This document shows, piece by piece, positions 50,807 to 58,325 of a stretch of DNA of 64,000 bases. This stretch comes from Tetramitus jugosus (taxonomy: Eukaryota > Heterolobosea > Eutetramitea > Acrasida > Vahlkampfiidae): positions 186,001-250,000 of the forward strand of contig OW569376.1 in NCBI GenBank assembly GCA_937625935.1. Direction: 5' to 3'. Every line of letters begins with the position of its first letter. Position 1 is the first letter of the stretch. A model generated the notes under the pieces. That model saw only the letters and a program-made list of their open reading frames with translations. It made no database searches and had not been told where the DNA came from. The position numbers and the translations under genes are program-made.

Positions 50807-52030
50807 ATGAGATACAGATTCCTTTCACAATCTCTCGAGAAGCAAACTTTCAGATCTTCCTTGTTTTTGTGCTTGATTGTCGTGGGATTTCTTCTCTTTG
50901 GAGGTCTTGTGCTGGATGATCGCTTGTTACGGTCGTCATTGTCGTCGTCGTCCAACAACAACAACAACAACAACAACAACAACGAATCAAGTACGAAATA
51001 CATCATTGTTCTGGGTTTGCGCGGACTCAACAATTATATTTTGGACATGAGCAATGCTGGAATGATGGCCAAACGGTTAAAGAGAACTCTGTTGATTCAT
51101 CCATGTGTGCAGAATGAGCACCTACACATGGAATCATTCCGGTACAATCGGGCAGAACATCGCTTGATCCGGAATTTCAAATGTAAGACACATGTTGACT
51201 TTAAACGATTGTATAGAGTGAGTGAAGGTGTACCGTTTGAGATGGTGACAGAGTCGCATCCTGTGTGGAACTATTCTCAATCAATTAACGAGTGCAGTGG
51301 AGGAAGAGGACAGTCAGATTCCAAACAAATTCGTCGATTAATCAATTGTGTCAACAGGAGGAACAGCGACCCATATGTCTTTTTCACTTCAGGACTGTTT
51401 TACTTGGGAACCAAAAATGTTTTTGACTTCTCTGAGCATGTCTATCGACTTGTGAACACTGCATTCGCTCATCGAAAGATAAATCTTCAACAAACGATGG
51501 TGGTTCATGTTCGGCTTGGAGATTATGATCATCATTGTAAACACTTACAATTGTCGTACAATGACTGTTTTATTCCCTTGCCTGGCATTGAAGCTCTCTT
51601 ACTTCAATTTCAGGCGAAGTTTGACGTGAAGAATGTGATTGTGATGACAAATGGGCAACTTCCTCAAGAGTTATTGTCTCGCAACAACTGGATTGCTGTG
51701 AGTGACATTATTGAGGAGTTATCAGTGATTGAGAAAGATGAACCCATGGATGGAAACATGAGAGTTGTGTTGGAGATGGCTACAGGGGTGTTGTCCAAGT
51801 ATTTTGTTGGCAATCGATACTCAACAATGTCAGGAAGCATTGCTGCGTTGAGAGAGAGATCTCATCCAGATTTCATGAACACAACAACATCAATCTCAGC
51901 TCTCATGGGTCTCCGGAAGGAAACCACTTATGTCAATCATCTCGATTACATCAAAGAAAACGGACTTTGGGACTATGTGGGCTTTTGTAACAAAAACCTG
52001 TTTAGTGCAATGGATCCGTACCCACCATGA
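50807..52030 (+). CDS. O-fucosyltransferase/GT11-like type II membrane protein
   Basis: The protein has 407 residues. The signal anchor spans about 17-38 (LFLCLIVVGFLLFGGLVL), followed by Ser and a poly-Asn run encoded by (AAC)n. The luminal domain has IIVLGLRGLNNYILDMSNAG (like the GGLNNQ start of fucosyltransferases), MVVHVRLGDYDHHC with the H-x-R-x-G-D motif near 230, IVMTNGQLPQELL, and FVGNRYSTMSGSIAALR near 345. The last segment is the F-x-G-N-x-x-S-x-x-S-G phrase of GDP-fucose O-fucosyltransferases. The acceptor is unknown. It belongs to the same broad superfamily as the gene at 34005. Confidence 0.82.
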   Translation: MRYRFLSQSLEKQTFRSSLFLCLIVVGFLLFGGLVLDDRLLRSSLSSSSNNNNNNNNNNESSTKYIIVLGLRGLNNYILDMSNAGMMAKRLKRTLLIHPCVQNEHLHMESFRYNRAEHRLIRNFKCKTHVDFKRLYRVSEGVPFEMVTESHPVWNYSQSINECSGGRGQSDSKQIRRLINCVNRRNSDPYVFFTSGLFYLGTKNVFDFSEHVYRLVNTAFAHRKINLQQTMVVHVRLGDYDHHCKHLQLSYNDCFIPLPGIEALLLQFQAKFDVKNVIVMTNGQLPQELLSRNNWIAVSDIIEELSVIEKDEPMDGNMRVVLEMATGVLSKYFVGNRYSTMSGSIAALRERSHPDFMNTTTSISALMGLRKETTYVNHLDYIKENGLWDYVGFCNKNLFSAMDPYPP

Positions 52031-52184
52031 CCAACCAAAGCGAATTATAAACAGCGCTAGTTCTATCTCATCAGGTCGAGTGCAGGTATTGGTATGGAAA
52101 CGAAATCGAACATTCTGAACGAATACAATAGAGTTTGGATATCCTCTTATCAAGCATGATTCCAATCTGTTCGAGAAGCCACAT

Positions 52185-52847
52185 CTAATAAACAACTATA
52201 GTCATATCTGAAAACTTGACAAGCCCAGCCATCAAAAATAAATTCTGTCTAAAGTTTGCCACATGTCTTGCATCTGTTTCAACATGGAAGGGTCTGAATT
52301 GATCATCTGGTAACATAACTGCAGATATCCATATTTTACAAACCTGATCGTTCTTACAACACTTAATCAATTCCGCTTGCCATGGTTCGTTGACACAATC
52401 ATCCAATAGCTTTAATGTCACATCTTTTACCGACAAACATCGATCACATGGTGAGACCAAAATTTCTTGATTCACTAGTGGTTTTCTGTTGTACAACAAC
52501 GTCACTATTTGATTCCTCGGCACATAAACAGTGATTCCATGTTTTGCTGGGATCCTAAGGGTGAGTGTTTTCCCTGATCCAGCTGATTTCCCCATAAAAA
52601 ACATGAGGGCATGACTTCCAAACCCTCTTTTGATCCGAGCTGATACAGGTAAAATGAATGATGTCTCATTGATTGTCCATTCCCTCGAGTGTATTGTCAG
52701 AAAACAACCATCCTCTTCTTCGACAAAGATGGAGTGGTTCACTTGCACATCAAGGGCTGGAAGTGTCACCGAGACTCTACCATGAATGACAGGCTTGATT
52801 ATATTTTCTTTGTTGCACGATTTGAGATGGATCAATCTTAGTACCAT
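52185..52847 (-). CDS. Protein of unknown function
   Basis: The 220 residues start at ATG 52847; the frame continues upstream only to a TTG. No signal peptide or TM segment. The composition (alternating hydrophobic and polar residues, PVIHGRVSVTLPALDVQV) suggests beta-sandwich structure, followed by a Cys-containing C-terminal part (SPCDRCLSVKDVTL, KCCKNDQVCKIW) that could bind metal. GKSAGSGKT looks like a P-loop but the spacing is wrong for Walker A. No family recognised. The stop lies about 150 bp from the stop of the convergent gene at 50807. Confidence 0.6.
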   Translation of the reverse strand: MVLRLIHLKSCNKENIIKPVIHGRVSVTLPALDVQVNHSIFVEEEDGCFLTIHSREWTINETSFILPVSARIKRGFGSHALMFFMGKSAGSGKTLTLRIPAKHGITVYVPRNQIVTLLYNRKPLVNQEILVSPCDRCLSVKDVTLKLLDDCVNEPWQAELIKCCKNDQVCKIWISAVMLPDDQFRPFHVETDARHVANFRQNLFLMAGLVKFSDMTIVVY

Positions 52848-53126
52848 TGTTGCTGGGGTGATTATTTTGTTAGTTTCTGGAACTTGCTTTCCAACAAAAA
52901 TATTCAATAACCCTTTCCGAGGAAATCACCACCCGGAAGTTCGAGAGGACTGGAAAGCCCATTTACAAGATAAAGACGGATGATTGAACTTCTTCATTCA
53001 GGGATGTCATTATTATTTCATATCCAAAGATTTTCCTCCAATCTTCGCTTCCGAGCCTGATAAAATCTCGCTTCCGAAGCAAGGAGGAGCTTTTCAAGAT
53101 CTCGTTTTGTGCGCGCACGTGTCACG

Positions 53127-54352
53127 ATGGGCAATCATTGGAAACAAGAAAAAGCAAGCATTTCCATCATGGATAGCCATCTACAAAATCAAGAGAGTCA
53201 TATTCTGACACTGCCCCTTCATCTCCCAGAGTATCAACACGAAGAAGAAGACGACTCCGAAGAAGATGAAGAGCCACAAAATTTCACACGCGAAGAATTG
53301 GAGCGGGAAATTTATGACCGCTCAGAAATGTTGAGCTACGATGATCAGCGCCACACCATTGATGATGAGCAAGTGCTCAATGACACGAGTGATAATGATG
53401 ATCTTGTCCAACAACAACAACAAAATCATGGTTCGCATATCCTTCCAACAATTCTGTCCCATCCATTCCATCATCACTCTACAACAAGTCTCCAGGATAT
53501 CAAGATGAGTGGTGATTCAGAGCTTGGAGATGTCAAGCCGTTGGAAACTATTGTGGTGCAACAACCGACAACTACGGTCAACATGGAATCGCCCCTTCAG
53601 CCACCGGAGAACACTCAATCGGAGAAAGTTGAGGAAGTCCGACCTAGAAAAAGACGGCGCCTACGTTACAAATCCGTCAAAGCTCACACAAAAAGATACA
53701 TGAAAAAATGGAGCGGTGTTCCAAAACAAGAAAATTTGTATCGGAGGCCTCCGCTGTGGTACATGATTGTAGCTTTTATTGCTTCCTTTACAGGAATTGC
53801 AATTGTTTGTGTCATTCATTATTATGCAATGGACAATTATCATCCAAACAGCAACAAGAAGGAACATTTAGGTATGTTGATTGGTTCTTTCGGAGCCTCT
53901 GCAGTGTTAATTTATGGCGAGTTGAAGAGTCCTTTGGCTCAACCACGGAATTTTGTTGGTGGTCATCTCTTCTCTTCGATTGTTGGTGTCATTATCAAGT
54001 TGGTGTTGACTTACACGGGCAGGGCACAAGAGTGGCTGCAACCATGGGCGTGTGCACTCTCGGTCGCCACTGCAATCTTTGTCATGCACTTGACTCGGAC
54101 TACTCATCCACCAGGTGGTGCGACTGCATTGATTGCTGTCACCTCTCCATTGGTATGTTAAGAAAACTGTTGCATTTGTATCAGCTTGTGTTTGTGTAAT
54201 TTCACTTAACTAATTCATTTCTGTAGTATCCTTGGTATGGATTTCAATATGTGTTTATGCCAGTGTTGGCAGGATGCTTTATCATGCTCACGATAGCACT
54301 GATTGTTAACAATATTCGACCTTCCAACTCGTATCCACTGTATTGGCTCTGA
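53127..54352 (+). CDS. HPP family integral membrane protein
   Basis: The exons are 53127-54152 and 54227-54352, with a 74-bp intron (GTATGT...TAG, phase 0), giving 383 residues. The first 210 residues are cytosolic, acidic and low in complexity, ending in a basic stretch (PRKRRRLRYKSVKAHTKRY). The HPP domain follows with four membrane segments (WYMIVAFIASFTGIAIVCVI; HLGMLIGSFGASAVLIYG; SSIVGVIIKLVLTY; ALSVATAIFVMHLTR), the family signature THPPGGATALIAV near 325, and a last segment in exon 2 (VFMPVLAGCFIMLTIALIV). Some HPP proteins of chloroplasts and bacteria carry nitrite. Its substrate here is unknown. Confidence 0.9.
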
Positions 54353-54434
54353 GACGGAAGAACAATCATAAGGCAGAGCAAGAGAAGATTTACTACAAAT
54401 AAAGTTTTTGTTACGTAGTCAACTTCTATGGATC

Positions 54435-55421
54435 TTAATCTCTAACATATTTTAGAGGAGTAAGAGGATAGATAAAGTTGGGATCCTTGGAAACGGATTG
54501 ACCATTGAGCTCTAGTGTCTTAGTATTCATTGAGAAAAAGAAATTCTCGCCAGTGTGCAAGATTGCAACATCCAAGTACAGATTGTGAGTCACTGGATCA
54601 ATGACAAAATCATTTGAATCGTCAATGTTCGTAAATGAATCAGGAACTACTTGAACTTTTTGTACAATTTGCCCATTGTCATGTCGAAATACGTACACGT
54701 CATGCTTGAATGTTGAAAAGACGAGTGGGATTCCGTTGAGAGTAACACTAGGGTCCACCCCAAAAGTGAAGAAAGGAACATCAATGCTGACAATCTTTTC
54801 AACAATATCAACTTGATTCGGTCTCTCAATCACAGCTGGAATCTTTGCGAGATTCAGTGTAACCAGACGACTACTGTCTGTATAGTAAGTAAAAGTTCTA
54901 TCATGAGGTAAATAGTATCCAGAGCGTACCCTTCCAGATGCCTCCTTTGTAAAATTTGCTACAATATACTTTTGCTGAAGCGTGTCTGTGTCGTATTCCA
55001 AGAGCGTCACAGAGACTCCAGATCCTGATACCAATCCATACAATCGATGACTCGTCTGGTCAAAGAGCAAACAATCAACACTATAGCTCAATATTTGAGA
55101 GCTTTGCATCACTTTCTTCTCATTGACTCGGTAACTGTACAGAACAGTATACACATTGAAATCCACCCAGGTGCCATAGTTTCCAAAAGATCCATAGATG
55201 ATTTGATTGTCTTGGTCAACGACCTGAGATCTCAATATCTTTGTCTTGTATTGGCTAGGCACATCCATGTGGAATGGTGCTTCCTTTGTGAAAACAGCTG
55301 TTTTCATGTCGTATTGCATCACAGAGTGTGCATTGACAGAGTAGTAGGAACATTGAGAGAGCACTAAAAGCGAGAGAAGGTTCAGGACAATGAGCAGGAT
55401 GATGCAGTTCAGGTTGGCCAT
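54435..55421 (-). CDS. Secreted protein with beta-propeller-like sequence
   Basis: The 328 residues run from the ATG at 55421, which begins a good signal peptide (NLNCIILLIVLNLLSLLVLS). An upstream in-frame ATG at 55496 would bury it. The mature part has repeated segments of the type YDTDTLQQKYIV and FRHDNGQIVQKVQV, with Y-x-Y-D or D-x-x-T blade-like motifs. This pattern resembles PQQ/YVTN-type propellers and the ectodomain of the pseudokinase at 10538. No TM segment follows, so it is probably secreted. The longer form would overlap the zone just downstream of the tRNA gene. Confidence 0.7.
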   Translation of the reverse strand: MANLNCIILLIVLNLLSLLVLSQCSYYSVNAHSVMQYDMKTAVFTKEAPFHMDVPSQYKTKILRSQVVDQDNQIIYGSFGNYGTWVDFNVYTVLYSYRVNEKKVMQSSQILSYSVDCLLFDQTSHRLYGLVSGSGVSVTLLEYDTDTLQQKYIVANFTKEASGRVRSGYYLPHDRTFTYYTDSSRLVTLNLAKIPAVIERPNQVDIVEKIVSIDVPFFTFGVDPSVTLNGIPLVFSTFKHDVYVFRHDNGQIVQKVQVVPDSFTNIDDSNDFVIDPVTHNLYLDVAILHTGENFFFSMNTKTLELNGQSVSKDPNFIYPLTPLKYVRD

Positions 55422-55550
55422 TTTCTTGTGTTGCTTTCCAACAGGAAGCGGCAGCAAGAACTTGGAAATGTTTTCGCTCACAACGGGCAATTTCATAGAA
55501 CTCCGTGGTGGATGCTTCTGGAGTTAAGGTTCCCAAAACGAAAAGGGTTG

Positions 55551-55623
55551 CTCCTCCAGTTGGGCTCGAACCAACGACCTGCAGGTTAACAGCCTGACGC
55601 TCTACCAACTGAGCCATGGAGGA
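55551..55623 (-). tRNA. trnN: tRNA-Asn (anticodon GTT)
   Basis: The 73-nt cloverleaf lies on the minus strand. The acceptor stem TCCTCCA pairs perfectly with TGGAGGA, with discriminator G. D arm GCTC/GAGC. Anticodon arm CTGTTAA gives GTT (template 55588-55590). T arm GTTGG-TTCGAGC-CCAAC pairs fully. The internal promoters are recognisable: A box TGGCTCAGTTGG and B box GGTTCGAGCCC. No intron. One mismatch at the top of the anticodon stem (27:43) is tolerable. Confidence 0.93.
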
Positions 55624-55674
55624 TCTTACAACACAATAAATTCACCATTTCAGCCAAAAATAATTTTTCACCGG

Positions 55675-56130
55675 GTGCAAACACCCCATGGTATAGACAG
55701 GAAGTTGGAATGGTTTCATGCACAGGTACGCAGTGGAACACTCCACACAGCAGAAGTTGTACGATATCTATTCAACACTGGTGAGGAACATGTCATGTGC
55801 TGCTGGTGTCAGGGTGAGCCCGAAAGTGTGCTACATTGTTTGATCAGGTGTCCAAGGGCCATTATGATTAGAAGGCAATTGGCTGTGAAAGTGGGGCATG
55901 AGCTCAAGAATATGGGTATTCCGGATTCTGCCTACGCCGATGTTTGGTTTGATGAGGTGCGACTGAAGGAAGGAAAGGTTGTGAGGCAACCACTCAAAAA
56001 GTCTAGCCGTGAACTGCTGCAAGGAATGATGGGCATAGAAACGGACGCCATCATGGAGGTCGCTGAGGGTTGTATCTGGAGGAATGAAGAAGCCACTGGC
56101 ACAGAAGAAAGCCAAAACGTATGTGAATAG
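55675..56130 (+). pseudogene. Remnant of LINE ORF2 C-terminus with RT zinc-binding motif
   Basis: The open 151 codons have no ATG start. LEWFHAQVRSGTLHTAEVVRYL followed by CX2CX8HX4C (in MCCWCQGEPESVLHCLIRC, about residue 42 on) and CPRA is the hallmark of the zinc-binding segment downstream of reverse transcriptase (zf-RVT). The RT domain itself is absent, so the piece cannot move by itself. Confidence 0.7.
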
Positions 56131-56248
56131 TGTCAAGAGGAGATGTCTTAAGACTCTCCACCATCTGTTCACTACAACGAAGGATAAATGTAATCAACGG
56201 CAATGACGCTCTCCGAGAATCATGCCTAACAACTGGTAACTAACCAGG

Positions 56249-56271
56249 GCCTACGCTCTTCGAGCGTAGGC
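56249..56271 (+). repeat. Hairpin in the 3' UTR of the LINE fragment
   Basis: A 10-bp perfect stem with a TTC loop. A stem-loop near the 3' end of a LINE is often the binding site of its reverse transcriptase. Confidence 0.55.
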
Positions 56272-56404
56272 AAGTGAATAAGCAAGACAATAAAAAGGGC
56301 AACCGAAATGGTTGTATTTAAAAAAAAAAAAGAAAATTTTTTATCGGGTGTTACGGAGTTGCGCTCCGAAAAAAAAGAACAAAATCTATCGACGACTAAC
56401 AAAC

Positions 56405-58249
56405 ATGCAAGATTACACCGGTAATGATACCATCACACCATTGTCTGACGGTATCCGCCTAGTACACCTACCCAGTGATACCATCCCACTGATTGCCCAA
56501 TATTTGGACACCTTGAAAGATCGCTTGCATCTTCGTCATACGTGTTCCTTCTTGTACGACGTATCCAACATGTTTGCCTCCCAGTTTTTCAATGTTTCAG
56601 ATGGATATGGAGAATCGTTTGTTATTGTGTCGACTGACACGGATCTCATTGTACAGTACTTTGCTACATTGTCAGATGTTTTACGCTCCGAATGGGAATC
56701 ATCTGGAAAGTTGGAAGGCAAGGACAGTAAGAGTTACGGTAGTGATGGTAGTGGTAGACAATTGCGACCGTTTACAAGAATGTTGTTGTCATGGATTGTT
56801 CGTGGTAGTAGTCGACTCATGGAACAATATGGCTTCTCGTTTAGTAAGCATGTGACTGATGGTTTCTTCTATTGCATGATGCGTAACTTGTTGGATGAAA
56901 CGACACCGAGGGAAATAGTGGACTTGTTTCTGAGTGAGTGTCGATTCAATAGTAGTTTCTGGAATACGATTGATCGTATCGTTGGTTACGTTTATCCCAG
57001 GACACTGTTCTATGAGGCGTTTGTCAGATTATCCAAGAACAAGAGATTGTCTCAGATGCTGCCACTATTGCACAATGAGGCAGGCATTCAATTGTTTGCC
57101 ATTGACTTTTATCCGAATCAGGAACTGATTCAAAATTCATCTGGCCTCATTTTCAATCATTCTGTATCTTCATTTACAGTCGTTCATCTGGCTGCATGGT
57201 TAAGAGATTGGGATGCACTCAAACAGATGCACAGTATAAATGAAGGTGTCCTCAATACGCAAACACATCAACGCAGAACAGCACTTGATTTGTGCTTGGA
57301 AGATTCCAGCATGTATGATGTGGCACTCTTTCTCCTTGAAAAATTTCCAGCTGTGCCAAGGAGAATGATTCCTTTAGATGAAACTCATCCACTTGCCTCA
57401 AGAATAGCTGAAATAATTATTGAAAGGGGAGAAACATTGAAGAACTCATCTGAGGAAACCACTCTTGAAGATTTGGATGCTTTGGAAGAGGAGGATCTTG
57501 AGTGTCTGAGATATCAATATGATCGTAACAATTCGATGCGTCAGGATCGCTTGAAATGCTTACAAATCGTTGAAGATTACAATAGTGATGAGGACTCCAT
57601 CGAATTGAGAGATGAACAAGGTTTAGATATTCAAGATCTGATTGATGATGATATTAATACCATCGAGAAGTTAGGTCAAAAGTTTGAAACTCCTTTGGAA
57701 GAGGATTCGGAAGACGGTTATGAAGACTGGTTTAAGAAGAAAAATGTTTTGATTTTATCTCGAAAGCCATATTCTACGGAAGATGAGTCATTTCCATCTA
57801 CTACAAATGATGAATCATCAGAAGAGGAACCTAAGGCCAAGAAGCCAAAACTCGTGCATGGTATTGTATCGCGAGAGGAATTGGTAATTCCTAAATCAAT
57901 TTTTCGTCAGATTGCACGTGAGACTCTGTGGAATTATTCCACGGACTCTACGTTATCACCTGCAGCTCTCTTGACAGTCCAGCATGGATGTGAACTGTTC
58001 CTTTCCCGTGTAATTGAAGTTGGTCAGAAGTGCAAGCACATCGACACGAATCGCCCCGAGCTTCAATGTGCCCAGGTCACATTGGAACATAAGAACTGGA
58101 ATATGAGAGACGTTTGTGATGTTGTACAACCGGCTCAATCCGAAGATGACAGTGAATTCGACTCGGATTTTTCGTCTATCTCGAGTGATGCTTGTCGCGA
58201 TATCTATCATGAATCCTCTGACGACGAGGAATGGACTTACTATCAATAA
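56405..58249 (+). CDS. F-box / ankyrin protein with a C-terminal histone H3-like fold
   Basis: The 614 residues start at ATG 56405. The F-box is at about 17-58 (HLPSDTIPLIAQYLDTLKDR), which would bind SKP1 of SCF ubiquitin ligases. A helical middle region contains at least two ankyrin-like repeats near 255-325 (FTVVHLAAWLRDWDALKQM, RRTALDLCLED). An acidic linker (380-480) follows. Residues about 495-565 then match the histone H3 fold in order: IPKSIFRQIARETL (alpha N/1), SPAALLTVQHGCELFLSRVI (alpha 2), QCAQVTLEHKNW (end of alpha 2/loop 2). The tail is again acidic (DDSEFDSDFSS). It could recruit a ligase to chromatin or a histone chaperone; that is inference. The LINE poly(A) ends 74 bp before its ATG. 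Confidence 0.8.
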   Translation: MQDYTGNDTITPLSDGIRLVHLPSDTIPLIAQYLDTLKDRLHLRHTCSFLYDVSNMFASQFFNVSDGYGESFVIVSTDTDLIVQYFATLSDVLRSEWESSGKLEGKDSKSYGSDGSGRQLRPFTRMLLSWIVRGSSRLMEQYGFSFSKHVTDGFFYCMMRNLLDETTPREIVDLFLSECRFNSSFWNTIDRIVGYVYPRTLFYEAFVRLSKNKRLSQMLPLLHNEAGIQLFAIDFYPNQELIQNSSGLIFNHSVSSFTVVHLAAWLRDWDALKQMHSINEGVLNTQTHQRRTALDLCLEDSSMYDVALFLLEKFPAVPRRMIPLDETHPLASRIAEIIIERGETLKNSSEETTLEDLDALEEEDLECLRYQYDRNNSMRQDRLKCLQIVEDYNSDEDSIELRDEQGLDIQDLIDDDINTIEKLGQKFETPLEEDSEDGYEDWFKKKNVLILSRKPYSTEDESFPSTTNDESSEEEPKAKKPKLVHGIVSREELVIPKSIFRQIARETLWNYSTDSTLSPAALLTVQHGCELFLSRVIEVGQKCKHIDTNRPELQCAQVTLEHKNWNMRDVCDVVQPAQSEDDSEFDSDFSSISSDACRDIYHESSDDEEWTYYQ

Positions 58250-58325
58250 GTCACGTCGCAGGCTGATGATACAAAACTATACCACTGTATTGTAGTTGCA
58301 ATGGAGATTTATTGATGTATGATAA

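Larger units (their letters stand above)
55675..56331 (+). mobile_element. 5'-truncated non-LTR retrotransposon (LINE) fragment upstream of the tRNA gene
   Basis: The fragment holds the C-terminal end of a LINE ORF2 (next entry), an untranslated region with a perfect 10-bp hairpin (GCCTACGCTC-TTC-GAGCGTAGGC, 56249-56271) and a terminal run of 12 A (56320-56331). The left limit is about 50 bp upstream of the tRNA-Asn gene. Elements that target sites about 50 bp upstream of tRNA genes are known in Dictyostelium (TRE5). The exact left border cannot be set without other copies. Confidence 0.65.

Noticed and set aside
52550-52600. P-loop (GKSAGSGKT) in the unknown gene at 52185
   Set aside because: The spacing does not fit GxxxxGK[ST] and there is no Walker B or other nucleotide-binding context.
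55255-55617. Minus-strand ORF beginning MAQLVERQAVNL
   Set aside because: This is the usual chance translation of a tRNA gene (tRNA-Asn at 55551-55623) running into the secreted-protein gene in another frame.
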